A DNA stretch of 64,000 nucleotides from Sphingomonas sp. PP-F2F-A104-K0414 (lineage in GTDB: Bacteria; Pseudomonadota; Alphaproteobacteria; Sphingomonadales; Sphingomonadaceae), in assembly GCF_004340945.1 (NCBI RefSeq), contig NZ_SLYD01000002.1, positions 1 to 64,000 on the forward strand. Reading direction: 5' to 3'. Positions 23,290-32,744 of this stretch are shown here, piece by piece. The notes under the pieces are model-generated. The model was not told where the DNA came from. It saw nothing but the letters and a program-made list of their open reading frames with translations, and did not search any database. Made by a program: the position numbers and the translations under genes. Numbering within the stretch: the stretch's first letter is position 1; each line of letters starts with the position of its first letter.

Positions 23290-25785
23290 TTATGCGGCGT
23301 TCGACACAAGGACGGGATGTTCGAGGTCCTGCGGGGGCGACTCGCCATAGATCGCGCGCACCAAGGCGGCACCGCTCACCGGCTTTGCGATGACCCTGGT
23401 CACCCCGGTCGCAAGCAATTCGTCCTGCTCCCGCGCGGCCGATACAGGCCATAGCAGACTCGTTTCCGCGCCGGCCGACCGTGCCGCCTGGGCGATGATA
23501 CGCAGATCGGCCAGCGGGTCTTCGCCGAGGCGGACCGTCGCATCGTCGATCAGGACGTGCGCGACCGGACCTTCCGCCAACCGCTCCACGGCGGCGTCGG
23601 CCGATCCCGCAAACACGATCGTTCCGGCACGCGGGGCCAGCAGGGTCTTGAACATGCTGCGCGTGATCGGATTGCGATCGACGACCAAGGTAACCGCGGT
23701 ACCGATCGCGACCGGAACGACGACCGGGGCGACCGTGGCGGCACGGACGAACGGCAGGACCAGCGTGAAGGTCGTGCCCTGCCCCTCGACGCTGGCGACC
23801 AGGACATCGCCGCCCATCGCCCGTGCGAGGTTGCGACAGATCGCCAATCCCAGCCCGGTCCCACCAAACTGGCGGGTGGTGCCGGCATCGGCCTGCGCAA
23901 AGGACTCGAAAATCTGTTCGAGCTTGTCGGCAGGGATGCCGATCCCGGAGTCGGTGACCGCGATCCTCAACCGACCGTCCTCGGCAACCTCGACGGCGAG
24001 CACGACGCGGCCCCGCTTGGTGAATTTCAGCGCATTGGACAGCAGGTTGAAGACGATCTGCCGGATCCGCACCGCGTCGCCGATGATCATCGCGGGGCAG
24101 CCGTTGAGCGCGATCTCGAACGTCAGGCCCTTGCTGTGCGCCTGCTCCTCCCACATCCGCGTCGCGTCCATCACCGTCGCACACAGATCGAACGGCGCCG
24201 CCTCGATCGTCAGGTTGCCGGCCTCCATCTTCGCGACGTCGAGAATATCGTCGACCAATGCGCGCATGGTCAGGCCGGCATCGTGCACGACACCCAGCCG
24301 ATCGCGCAGCAACGGCGACAATTTGGCGTCGGCCAGCATGACCTGGGTCATGCCGAGAATACCGTTGAGCGGCGTGCGGATCTCATGGCTGGTGGTTGCG
24401 AGGAACTCAGTCTTGGCCGCGAGCGCCTTGCCGAGCGCACCGTTGGTGATCGCCAGGTCCGCATTTGCCGCACGGACCAGATTGCGACTGCGGCGGATCG
24501 TGAACAGGCCGATCGCCAGCAGCGCGATCACGATCGCGACCGCCGCCGAGATACCCATGAAGACATAGCGCTGGGTCTGCACCCGTGCGCGTTCGAACGC
24601 GATGCCGCGCCGCAGCTCGTCAGCGCGCAACTGGCTGATCTTCAATTCCTGGTTCGCGAAATCGAACCGCGCCGCCATCAGCGCCGACTTGGTACTGGTC
24701 GCGACTTTCGTCGCATCGTCGTCGATCCGCTTGAGCGCCTGCAGATGGACAAGCGCCGACTTCGGATCGTTCGCCGCCAGAAATACGTCATACGCAGTCT
24801 GATGGATGTCCTTGAGCGAAATGCTCGTGCCCTTGGGGCCCAACTCCGCCAACGCTCTCGTGATCAGCTCGACCGCACGAGGAATCTGCCCGCGCTGCAA
24901 CGCCAATTTTGCTGCGATCGCGATCATGCCGGCTTTTGATCCCGATGTCTCACGATCGGCAGTCAGCCGCATGCCGTCTCGTATTGCCTGCTCGCCTCCC
25001 GAGTAGTTACCCATGGACAACTGAAGCAAGGCGATATTCGCGTATATCTGCGCCATCAACGGCGCACTTTTTAGATTTTTAGCCAGTGATAGCGCAGTGT
25101 TAAACTCGACCAGTGCCTGCTTGTAATTTTTGAGATCACCTAAGGCAGTTGCCCTATTGTTATATATCGAGATGGAAAGGCTCGGATCTGTTCTATATGT
25201 CTCAATTGCTTGGTCGTAATATTTCAGCGCAGTGGCTTGATCCATTGCTTCTGTATACAGCCAGGCAATAAAGATCAGTGCCATAGCCTGTCCGCGATCA
25301 TCGCCGAGATGCCGGTACCGCGTAAACGCCGACTGATAATCGGCCAAAGCCGCACCGACACGCCCCTGCCCACTTTCAGCCCCACCACGCGACAACAATA
25401 TGTCGGCATACAGCTTCGATTGTGGCGCGCTGACAATCACTTTGGCCAATGCATTGCCGATAAGCGCGCTCGCCTTTTCCGGATTGCCGGTTCTCAGATA
25501 GGCTTCGCCCTGCAACCATTGCGCCGTTGCAACCGCGATATCACGCGCCTTCGGCTCATTGATCGCCAGCGCCACTTGCTCCGCTGCAGCGGCCTTGGAC
25601 CGCGCGGATTCCGGATCGATCAACATCGCGGCCTTGGCATCGCCGATCGACTGATCGAACCGCGCTGCCTGTGACACTGCAGCACCTTGGGCCGAGCACA
25701 ACTGCACACACCCAGGACCGACGAGTAGAACGTTAAAGGCCATTCCGATCCAGAAGGCCGCGCGCCTGCTCAACCGCGCTTCCAC
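23290..25785 (-). CDS. Hybrid histidine kinase with TPR sensor region
   Basis: An 831-residue membrane kinase. A signal/TM segment at about 10-30 is followed by a long tetratricopeptide array (about 40-370) that would lie in the periplasm. A TM helix at about 408-430 (FMGISAAVAIVIALLAIGLF) leads to the kinase core: H-box with His467 (TTSHEIRTPLNGILG), N-box VFNLLSNALKF, and G-boxes TDSGIGIP and GGTGLGLAI. The end is a degenerate receiver with Asp in LIDD and Lys in IAKPV but an altered acidic pocket (VVDRN). It probably signals to the CheY-like neighbour and may control the EAL protein, whose 3' end overlaps its start. Confidence 0.92.
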   Translation of the reverse strand: MEARLSRRAAFWIGMAFNVLLVGPGCVQLCSAQGAAVSQAARFDQSIGDAKAAMLIDPESARSKAAAAEQVALAINEPKARDIAVATAQWLQGEAYLRTGNPEKASALIGNALAKVIVSAPQSKLYADILLSRGGAESGQGRVGAALADYQSAFTRYRHLGDDRGQAMALIFIAWLYTEAMDQATALKYYDQAIETYRTDPSLSISIYNNRATALGDLKNYKQALVEFNTALSLAKNLKSAPLMAQIYANIALLQLSMGNYSGGEQAIRDGMRLTADRETSGSKAGMIAIAAKLALQRGQIPRAVELITRALAELGPKGTSISLKDIHQTAYDVFLAANDPKSALVHLQALKRIDDDATKVATSTKSALMAARFDFANQELKISQLRADELRRGIAFERARVQTQRYVFMGISAAVAIVIALLAIGLFTIRRSRNLVRAANADLAITNGALGKALAAKTEFLATTSHEIRTPLNGILGMTQVMLADAKLSPLLRDRLGVVHDAGLTMRALVDDILDVAKMEAGNLTIEAAPFDLCATVMDATRMWEEQAHSKGLTFEIALNGCPAMIIGDAVRIRQIVFNLLSNALKFTKRGRVVLAVEVAEDGRLRIAVTDSGIGIPADKLEQIFESFAQADAGTTRQFGGTGLGLAICRNLARAMGGDVLVASVEGQGTTFTLVLPFVRAATVAPVVVPVAIGTAVTLVVDRNPITRSMFKTLLAPRAGTIVFAGSADAAVERLAEGPVAHVLIDDATVRLGEDPLADLRIIAQAARSAGAETSLLWPVSAAREQDELLATGVTRVIAKPVSGAALVRAIYGESPPQDLEHPVLVSNAA

Positions 25786-27155
25786 ACGGTTGCAAGACGG
25801 TTGAACGGCGCACGCACATCCGCCGCGATGGCGAGGTGCTTTTCGTCCGCCAGGAAGTGGATCAGCGCGTCGAGATTGATCGGGCGGCTGATCAGGAAAC
25901 CCTGGATCATGTCACACCCCATGACCGACAGCAGCGCCATCGCCGCCTGCGTCTCGACGCCTTCGGCAACCACTTCCATCTCGAGTGCATGCGCGAGGTC
26001 GATCGTCGACCGCACGATCAGCGGGTCGCGGTTCGAACTCGTGAGTTGCGTGACGAACAGCTTGTCGATCTTCAGTTCGCGCGCCGGCAGCTGCTTCAGA
26101 TAGGCCAACGACGATAGGCCGGCGCCATAATCGTCGATCGCGATCACGATCCCGATGTCGGCAAAGATCTTGAGGTTTGCGATCGCGCTTTCGGGATCGC
26201 GAATGACCGACGTTTCGGTGATCTCGAACCCAAGTCGCGCGCCGCTGGCTTCGACCAGCGCGCAGACGGTTCGGACGAACCGCGCGTCGGCCAGCAGGAC
26301 ACCGGCGATATTGATGAATATCCGCAGGTCATGACCATGTGCGACCAGCGTCTTCTGGTCGCGAATGGAACGGCGGATGGTCCACAAGGTCAGCGCGATG
26401 ATGTCCCGCGATTCCTCCGCGATCGGGATGAAATCGCCCGGTAGGACCAGCCCCCTGGTCGCATGCTTCCAGCGAACTAGCGCCTCGACGCTGGTGATCT
26501 CCTGCCGCCGGAGATGAACCTTGGGCTGATACTGGAGAAACAGTTCTTCGGTATCGATCGCGATCGTCAGGTCGCTTGCCAGTTGCGCCCGGTCGATCGA
26601 CGCCGCGCCGGCGTTCACGTCGCGTGCGACCGCCACCCGCTCGCTGCGCGCATCGGCCAAGGCGCGCTCGGCTTCCTCGATCAGGTGAACCTCGTCGCGA
26701 TCGCCGATCGTCGCCCCGGCCGCCGCCCCGAACTGGACGTGGATCCTGTGCGACTCGCCATCGATATCGAAGGGCTGATCCAGCGCCGTTTCGAGAGCGG
26801 CAATCGCCACGTCGAGCGCCAGGCGCGCCTCGCTCTCGAACGCGATTTCAATCATGTCGCGACCGGCGATGACGATCCGTGCATCCGACAGCACCGTACC
26901 GATCCGTGCCGCGACATCGACGATCATCGTATCGGCACGGGGTCGCCCAAGATGTCGACGCAGAACGCCGAAATTCTCGATCTCTGCCAAAATCAGGAAC
27001 TGCCAGGCGACAGGGCGCGGCAGAATCGTCGAGACGCCGCCCACCCCCGTCATCGTCACCGTCCCGGACAAGGCGGGCGATTCGCTTTGGGATGCGTCGT
27101 TTACGAAGTGCGACTGCGGAAACTGCCTCATGCCTAACGGATATCCGACACGCAT
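25770..27155 (-). CDS. Cyclic-di-GMP phosphodiesterase (degenerate GGDEF + EAL)
   Basis: A 461-residue protein. The N-terminal GGDEF-like half (residues 50-190) has lost the GGDEF signature and is probably regulatory. The EAL half keeps all main residues: EALVRWKH, INIAG, FEITETSV, IDDYGAGLSS, LKIDKLFV, AEGVET and MIQGFLISRP. It should hydrolyse cyclic-di-GMP. The gene's stop overlaps the start of the hybrid kinase by 16 bases, which ties the two into one unit. Starts at 27161 or 27155 are equally good. Confidence 0.92.
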   Translation of the reverse strand: MRVGYPLGMRQFPQSHFVNDASQSESPALSGTVTMTGVGGVSTILPRPVAWQFLILAEIENFGVLRRHLGRPRADTMIVDVAARIGTVLSDARIVIAGRDMIEIAFESEARLALDVAIAALETALDQPFDIDGESHRIHVQFGAAAGATIGDRDEVHLIEEAERALADARSERVAVARDVNAGAASIDRAQLASDLTIAIDTEELFLQYQPKVHLRRQEITSVEALVRWKHATRGLVLPGDFIPIAEESRDIIALTLWTIRRSIRDQKTLVAHGHDLRIFINIAGVLLADARFVRTVCALVEASGARLGFEITETSVIRDPESAIANLKIFADIGIVIAIDDYGAGLSSLAYLKQLPARELKIDKLFVTQLTSSNRDPLIVRSTIDLAHALEMEVVAEGVETQAAMALLSVMGCDMIQGFLISRPINLDALIHFLADEKHLAIAADVRAPFNRLATVWKRG

Positions 27156-27291
27156 AAACATAGTCTTAAGTAGAACGCTCCCCACTCGCCGCAAATCATG
27201 GTTAACAATTTACAAAAATGATTGTTTAACGTTTTGTTATCCATTATGCAGAAATTGCACCCGGTTGGGTGTCAATAAGGGAGCATAAAAC

Positions 27292-27342
27292 ATGCTGAAT
27301 CTCATCATCTCGCTGATCTATACCGGCATTCGCCCCTGGTGA
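27292..27342 (+). CDS. Very short leader-like ORF (16 aa) overlapping a hairpin
   Basis: ATG at 27292, TGA at 27340-27342, preceded by AAGGGAGC eight bases upstream. The product MLNLIISLIYTGIRPW is hydrophobic. The stop codon lies in the loop of the perfect stem CGGCATTC/GAATGCCG (27324-27331 and 27341-27348). It could be a leader peptide, a toxin-like micropeptide, or chance. There is no other evidence of expression. Confidence 0.35.
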   Translation: MLNLIISLIYTGIRPW

Positions 27343-27348
27343 ATGCCG
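27324..27348 (+). other. Perfect 8-bp hairpin
   Basis: CGGCATTC at 27324-27331 pairs with GAATGCCG at 27341-27348, enclosing a nine-base loop that contains the stop codon of the short ORF. No T-run follows, so it is not a simple intrinsic terminator. Confidence 0.5.
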
Positions 27349-27738
27349 ACGTCGGCTCGACCAACGCTGTTCGCCCATATGCGGCGAGCACGTTGATCGG
27401 GCCGACACTTCACGGGTGACGACTAGTGCAGAATGTGAAATGACACGTTGCTTGCAGAGGGCATGCGGGATGCTGATCCGGCAGTAACACTGCTGTAACA
27501 TTGGCATAGCGCCTCGACCGCGGGGCGCGCCGCTCAGGTCTAGCGCTCGACCAAGATCGACGGAGTCAATCCAGCCTGCATAAGACGGACGGAGTGTCTG
27601 CTAGAGGCAAAGCGCCGTCGCTAATCGGTCATAGAAAAATGAAACGCGGGCATGATCCGCGCAAATGCGGCGGGAATTACGCCAGCTCCTCGCGACGGCG
27701 GGGAAGAGCACCCGGACGGACGCCCTCCCCTTCGCGAC

Positions 27739-28944
27739 TTAGCGCATCAACTCCACCGCCATCGCAGTCGCTTCTCCGCCGCCGATGCAGAGCGACGCCA
27801 GCCCACGCTTCTGACCCGTGGTCTCAAGCGCCGACAGCAACGTCGCAAGGATCCGCGCTCCGCTCGCGCCGATCGGATGACCGAGCGCACAGGCGCCGCC
27901 GTGGATGTTCACCTTGTCATGCGGCAGGCCGAGGTCGCGCATCGCGATCATCGCGACGACGGCAAACGCCTCGTTGACCTCGAACAGATCGATGTCCGAC
28001 GCGGACCAGCCAGCCTTCTCCATCGCTTTCCGCATCGCGAACACCGGCGCGGTCGTGAACAACGCCGGTGCGTGGGCATGCGCGGCATGCGCCACGACGC
28101 GCGCGATCGGCGTGATGCCGAGCCGTTCCGCGACGCTCGCGCGCGTCATCACTAAAGCGGCGGCACCGTCGGAGATCGACGAGGCATTGGCGGCGGTGAT
28201 CGTGCCGTCCTTCGAGAAGGCGGGCTTCAACGTCGGGATCTTGGCGACGTCGCCCTTTGTCGGCTGCTCGTCGAGCGAGACCGTTGTCGTGCCCTTGCGA
28301 CCGGCAATATCGACGGAGACGATCTCGCGGTCGAACGCACCGGACTTCTGCGCGCGCTGCGCCCGGTGCAGCGACTCGATTGCGTAATCGTCCATCTGCT
28401 GACGCGTGAACTGGTATTCGTGCGCAGTGTCCTCGGCGAAGTTGCCCATCAGCTTGCCGGGTTCGTACGCATCCTCGAGCCCGTCAAGATACATGTGGTC
28501 GTACATCCGGTCATGCCCGATCCGCGCGCCGCCGCGATGGCTCTTCGATAGGTACGGCGCGTTGGTCATGCTCTCCATGCCACCCGCGACGAGCAGGTCG
28601 ACCGACCCGGCCGCCAGCGCATCCGCCGCCAGGATCGCCGCCTGCATCCCCGACCCGCACATCTTGTTGACCGTCGTCGCCTCGACATGGTCGCCGAGCC
28701 CGGCGTTGATCGCAGCCTGTCGCGCCGGCGCCTGGCCGAGCCCTGCGGGGAGCACGCAACCCATGTAGATCCGCTCGATCTCGGCCGCCGACACACCCGA
28801 CCGCGCGACCGCACCGCGCACGGCGTCTGCGCCAAGCTGCGTCGCGGTCGCGCCGGCGAGCGCGCCCTGAAACGAGCCCATCGGCGTACGTGCGTAGGAC
28901 AGGATGACGATGGGATCTCGATCGGCGGCCACTTCACTCTCCAT
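27739..28944 (-). CDS. Acetyl-CoA acetyltransferase (thiolase)
   Basis: A 401-residue thiolase. The catalytic cysteine is in TTVNKMCGSGMQAA (about residue 97), the histidine in NIHGGACALGHPIGASGAR, and the second cysteine in SLCIGGGEATAM. These are all conserved residues of biosynthetic/degradative thiolases that make or cleave acetoacetyl-CoA. The start is the ATG at 28944; the frame stays open for another 94 codons upstream, but those lie over a divergent gene. It stands alone, so the pathway (PHB, ketone or amino acid degradation) is not decided. Confidence 0.93.
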   Translation of the reverse strand: MESEVAADRDPIVILSYARTPMGSFQGALAGATATQLGADAVRGAVARSGVSAAEIERIYMGCVLPAGLGQAPARQAAINAGLGDHVEATTVNKMCGSGMQAAILAADALAAGSVDLLVAGGMESMTNAPYLSKSHRGGARIGHDRMYDHMYLDGLEDAYEPGKLMGNFAEDTAHEYQFTRQQMDDYAIESLHRAQRAQKSGAFDREIVSVDIAGRKGTTTVSLDEQPTKGDVAKIPTLKPAFSKDGTITAANASSISDGAAALVMTRASVAERLGITPIARVVAHAAHAHAPALFTTAPVFAMRKAMEKAGWSASDIDLFEVNEAFAVVAMIAMRDLGLPHDKVNIHGGACALGHPIGASGARILATLLSALETTGQKRGLASLCIGGGEATAMAVELMR

Positions 28945-29020
28945 GTATTCTTCTGCCCCCGTATCTGGGGTTGATGTGCGGCAATACAAAGCACCGCGGG
29001 ATGCGCCTAGACCTGACATC

Positions 29021-29272
29021 ATGGAAACACTCATCGCGACGCTCAAATGGTGTGCAGCAGGGTCGGGGGTGATCGCCGCCTTCATGGTGTCGCTGGATTT
29101 CGGGCGGCGCGTGACGGGATGGGGGTTCGTGCTGTTCGTCGGCTCGTCGATCGCCTGGCTGAGCGGTGCGGCCTTGACCGGGGACTGGGCGCTGGGCACG
29201 CAGAACATCGTGTTGTTCGGGATCAATCTCCTCGGCGTGTATCGCTATCTGGTGCGGAAAACGGGTGTCTGA
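29021..29272 (+). CDS. Hypothetical membrane protein (83 aa)
   Basis: A small protein with three hydrophobic segments, at about 10-22 (CAAGSGVIAAFMV), 32-50 (GWGFVLFVGSSIAWLSGAAL) and 58-75 (IVLFGINLLGVYRYL). It begins METLIATLKWC and ends in a charged YLVRKTGV. Its last eight bases overlap the start of the prepilin peptidase, so they are likely co-translated. No function is known. Confidence 0.65.
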   Translation: METLIATLKWCAAGSGVIAAFMVSLDFGRRVTGWGFVLFVGSSIAWLSGAALTGDWALGTQNIVLFGINLLGVYRYLVRKTGV

Positions 29273-30020
29273 GGCGGCGTTCTGGGCGGTGTCGCTAGGC
29301 GTACTCGGCGCGATCATCGGCAGCTTCGTCGCGGCGCTGGTGACGCGCTGGCCCGACGGGCGATCGGTGATGCAGGGGCGCTCGGCGTGCGATGGCTGTG
29401 GGCGAACGTTACGCGCGATCGACCTCGTGCCGCTGCTCAGCGCGCTCGTCCTGCGAGGACGCTGTCGTTCGTGCCGCACACCGATCAGCCCCGTCCACTG
29501 GCGGATCGAACTGGCTGGCCTCGCGATCGGTGTCGCGGCGGGGCTCGTCGTACCGGGACCAGTCGGGCTTGCGGGCGCGACCTTCGGATGGCTGCTGCTC
29601 GCGCTCGCCAGCCTCGACTTCGTCGCCTTTTGGCTACCCGATCGTCTGACTCTGCTGCTTGCAGCTACCGGACTGGCGAGCGCGGCGCTCGGCAACGATC
29701 CGCCAATTTCGGAGCGCCTGATCGGCGGACTAGCCGGGTTCGCCACGCTGTGGCTGGTCGCGTTCGGCTATCGACGCATCCGCGGCCGCGACGGAATGGG
29801 CGGCGGCGATCCCAAGCTCTTCGGCGCGATCGGACTGTGGTTGGGGTGGCAGATGTTGCCCGCCGTCCTGCTGATCGCCAGCATGATCGGCCTCGGCGTC
29901 GTCCTCGCCGCGCATCTCAAGGGACGCACCATGGCGGCGGACACCGCGCTTCCATTCGGCGCGTTGCTGGCGATCGCGGGTTATCCCGCCTGGCTGTTCA
30001 TGATAGGCCTGACGCCATGA
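29265..30020 (+). CDS. Prepilin peptidase (A24 family)
   Basis: A 251-residue integral membrane aspartyl protease with six to eight hydrophobic segments. The zinc-binding cysteines Cys42, Cys45, Cys67 and Cys70 are present (CDGCGRTL, CRSCRTPI). The catalytic aspartates are in LDFVAFWLPDRLT and GMGGGDPKLFGA. It cleaves and methylates type IV prepilins or type II secretion pseudopilins. The start is a GTG overlapping the previous gene. No pilin or secretion gene is in the window. Confidence 0.92.
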   Translation: MSEAAFWAVSLGVLGAIIGSFVAALVTRWPDGRSVMQGRSACDGCGRTLRAIDLVPLLSALVLRGRCRSCRTPISPVHWRIELAGLAIGVAAGLVVPGPVGLAGATFGWLLLALASLDFVAFWLPDRLTLLLAATGLASAALGNDPPISERLIGGLAGFATLWLVAFGYRRIRGRDGMGGGDPKLFGAIGLWLGWQMLPAVLLIASMIGLGVVLAAHLKGRTMAADTALPFGALLAIAGYPAWLFMIGLTP

Positions 30021-30451
30021 TATCGCTCGCTCTTATGCTCGCGCTGCAAGCCGCGGCCCCGTCAGTAGCGGCAAATCCGGGTCCGGGACCGCTCGGCGCG
30101 ATCGGCAAGCAGAAGCTCCCCGCCAAAGGATGCGGCGCGTATCTGTGGAGCATGGACGCCGCCCGGCAGCTCGTCGCGATGGCGACCGCCGACCCCGCGC
30201 AGATCCGGCTGACGATCGACGGCAAGACGACAGATTACGCGATGGCGACCCAGTCGCCCGCGATCGGCTTCGGCTTCAGCGGCGTCACCCAGTATCGCGG
30301 TGGCGACGTCACCGCGACGCTCGACATGGCGGTCGCCGTCCGCGCCGACATCTCGGCTGGCGCGACCGTGACGTCCGCGACGCTACGGATCGACCGCCCC
30401 GGCCGCGATACCGTCGTCATGCCGGTCGGTGGCCTTATCGGCTGTGTCTGA
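30017..30451 (+). CDS. Hypothetical secreted protein (144 aa)
   Basis: The ATG overlaps the prepilin peptidase stop as ATGA. A signal peptide (MISLALMLALQAAAPSVAANP) is followed by a conserved-looking KLPAKGCGAYLWSMD segment and a beta-rich domain (GFGFSGVTQYRGGDVTATLDMAV). No family is recognised. The operon position suggests an envelope protein, but a direct link to the peptidase is uncertain. Confidence 0.65.
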   Translation: MISLALMLALQAAAPSVAANPGPGPLGAIGKQKLPAKGCGAYLWSMDAARQLVAMATADPAQIRLTIDGKTTDYAMATQSPAIGFGFSGVTQYRGGDVTATLDMAVAVRADISAGATVTSATLRIDRPGRDTVVMPVGGLIGCV

Positions 30452-30545
30452 TCTGAATTCTGGTGAAACCAAGCCGTCCTCCGTGCGTTACGTGGACGAA
30501 GATGGGGGTGAATCGTACACGATTGCCGTCCGTAAAGGGAATCGT

Positions 30546-32744
30546 GTGACAGCTTCGAACAGCCGGCATCATTGGCTCGCTCTCGCGTTGGTAGCGTCGA
30601 CAACGGGGTTTGCGGGCATCGGTTCCGCCCAATTGGTGAAGCCGGGCACCGCCCCGGCCAAGAGCCCCGATGCGCCCAAACCCAGCGACCAGCCGCGGTC
30701 AAACGACCCGCGCTCCGACGCGCCGATCGTCCCCGATGCCGAGTTCGACAGCGCCCTCCCACCGCTAAGTGGCGACCTTAACGCGCCGCTGGAAGCGATG
30801 GTGCCGCTGGCCGCTCCGTCGACCCAGACACCCGCGACGCCCGCAACCGCGACGTCTCCAGCAACCACAGTCGCAGGCGACGTGCTGCCGCCGACTGGGC
30901 CGAGCGATCCGCAACTCGCGCAACCGCTGACGCCGCTGTCGAGCTTCGACACGACCCCGCTTCAGACCGCGGCGGACATCAAGGACAAGGACGCGCCCGA
31001 GATCCGCTACGAGACCGCCACCAAGGGGCTGGACAAGGCGGGCGACGGGCTCGAAGGCGAATACAAGGCGCTGTCCGCGCTCGCCGAGGGCAAGGGCAAG
31101 GCGGCGAACGCCACGCAGGTCGCGGCGCGCGCGCGTGAGGACGAGGCGTTGGCGGTCCGGCTGCTGAAGTCGCTCGGCTATTACGATGCGACCGCGATCT
31201 CGACGATCGAGACGATCCCCGATGCCGACACGACCAAGCCCGCGCGCCTTAAGGCGACGGTCAGCGCGCAACCCGGCCGGCTGTATTCGCTGTCGTCGAT
31301 CACCGTGAAGGCGGACGCGACGACCCCGCCCGATCTTGTCCGCAAACAGTTGCCGTTGAAGGTCGGCGACCCGATCGAGGCCGCGCGCATCCAGGGCGCG
31401 GAAGCGAACGTCAGCCTGACGCTGCCGCAGCAGGGCTATCCGTTCGTCAAGGTCGGCGAGCGCGACATCCTGCTCGACGATCAGACCCCGACCGGCGCGT
31501 ACACGCTGCCCGTCGATACCGGCCCGCGCTCGTCGTTCGGCCAGCTTCGCACCGAGGGCGATCCGGTGTTCAATCTCGAGCATCTGAGCCTCTTCCCGCG
31601 GTTCAAGGCGGGCGAACTCTACGACAACCGGATGACCGACGATCTGCGCGATGCGCTGGTCGCGACGTCGCTATTCTCGACGGTGTCGGTCGAGCCGGTC
31701 CGCACCGGGACGATCAACCCCGACGGCACCGAGCAGGTCGACCTGCTGGTCCGCCAGAGCGAGGGCAAGCCGCGCTCGCTCGGCGGCAATGTCGGGTTCT
31801 CGACCGGGCAGGGCTTCCGCGCGGAGGGTACGTGGCAGCACCGCAACCTGTTCCCGTACGAGGGCGCGCTGATCGCTTCGGTGATCGCCGGTACGCAGGA
31901 GCAGGGTCTGGCGGGCACGTTCCGCCGCGCCAACGCGGGCAAGCGCGACAAGACGTTTAGCCTGACCGCCGGCGCCAACCATTCGAACTACGACGCCTAT
32001 GACGCGTTCACGACTAGCGTCGGCGTCCGCTGGAGCTATGACTCCACACCGATCTGGCAGAAGCCGCTGACCTATTATTACGGTGGCGAACTCGTCGGCA
32101 CGAACGAAAGCGTCTACGACTTCGCACAAGGCAAGGACGTCCGCCGCACCTACGGCATCGTCGCGCTGCCGGGCCAGGTGAAGTTCGATCGCTCGGACAG
32201 CCTGCTCAACCCGACCAAGGGCTATCGCCTCACGCTCAACCTCAGCCCCGAGACCTCGGTGCAGGGGTCGGTCAAGCCGTACGTCCGCACGATGATCGAG
32301 GGGACGTTCTACTATCCCGTCTCCAGCAGCATCGTCATCGCGGGCCGTGCCAAGGCGGGCTCGATCCAGGGCGTCGACCGCGACGATCTCGCCCCGTCAC
32401 GACGCTATTACGGCGGCGGCGGCGGCTCGGTGCGCGGCTATGGCTATCAGCGGCTCGGGCCGTTCGATCCCAACGGCAACCCGGTCGGCGGGCGCTCGCT
32501 CAACGAATTCGCACTCGAGGCGCGCTACCGGTTCGGCGATTTCGGCATCGTGCCGTTCATCGACGCCGGCAACAGCTATGAGAGCAGCACGCCGAACCTG
32601 TCGTCCCTGCGCTACGGCGCGGGTATCGGCGGGCGCTTCTATACCAGCTTCGGCCCGATGCGGTTCGACGTCGCGACTCCGCTGAACCCCCGCAAGGGCG
32701 ACGGCAAGATCGCCCTCTATATCTCGATCGGGCAGGCATTCTGA
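30546..32744 (+). CDS. tamA: Outer membrane assembly protein TamA (BamA/Omp85 family)
   Basis: A 732-residue outer-membrane protein. The start is the GTG at 30546, placed a few bases behind AAAGGGAAT. A signal peptide is followed by a Pro/Thr/Ala-rich low-complexity stretch (residues 35-140). POTRA repeats lie at about 160-400 (LLKSLGYYDATAISTI, AGELYDNRMTDDLRDALVATSLFSTVSV). The C-terminal barrel has the conserved strand YYGGGGGSVRGYGYQRLGPFD and ends in a typical barrel signature, IALYISIGQAF. TamA works with TamB to insert outer-membrane proteins or move phospholipids. The stop overlaps the tamB start. Confidence 0.93.
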   Translation: MTASNSRHHWLALALVASTTGFAGIGSAQLVKPGTAPAKSPDAPKPSDQPRSNDPRSDAPIVPDAEFDSALPPLSGDLNAPLEAMVPLAAPSTQTPATPATATSPATTVAGDVLPPTGPSDPQLAQPLTPLSSFDTTPLQTAADIKDKDAPEIRYETATKGLDKAGDGLEGEYKALSALAEGKGKAANATQVAARAREDEALAVRLLKSLGYYDATAISTIETIPDADTTKPARLKATVSAQPGRLYSLSSITVKADATTPPDLVRKQLPLKVGDPIEAARIQGAEANVSLTLPQQGYPFVKVGERDILLDDQTPTGAYTLPVDTGPRSSFGQLRTEGDPVFNLEHLSLFPRFKAGELYDNRMTDDLRDALVATSLFSTVSVEPVRTGTINPDGTEQVDLLVRQSEGKPRSLGGNVGFSTGQGFRAEGTWQHRNLFPYEGALIASVIAGTQEQGLAGTFRRANAGKRDKTFSLTAGANHSNYDAYDAFTTSVGVRWSYDSTPIWQKPLTYYYGGELVGTNESVYDFAQGKDVRRTYGIVALPGQVKFDRSDSLLNPTKGYRLTLNLSPETSVQGSVKPYVRTMIEGTFYYPVSSSIVIAGRAKAGSIQGVDRDDLAPSRRYYGGGGGSVRGYGYQRLGPFDPNGNPVGGRSLNEFALEARYRFGDFGIVPFIDAGNSYESSTPNLSSLRYGAGIGGRFYTSFGPMRFDVATPLNPRKGDGKIALYISIGQAF

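Larger units (their letters stand above)
27156..27738. other. Intergenic region with inverted repeat and short leader-like ORF
   Basis: This 583-base gap separates the EAL gene from the thiolase gene. An AT-rich imperfect inverted repeat is at 27201-27230 (GTTAACAAT against ATTGTTTAAC), next to the EAL start. A 16-codon ORF and an 8-bp hairpin are reported separately. The rest (27350-27738) shows no convincing gene. Confidence 0.5.
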
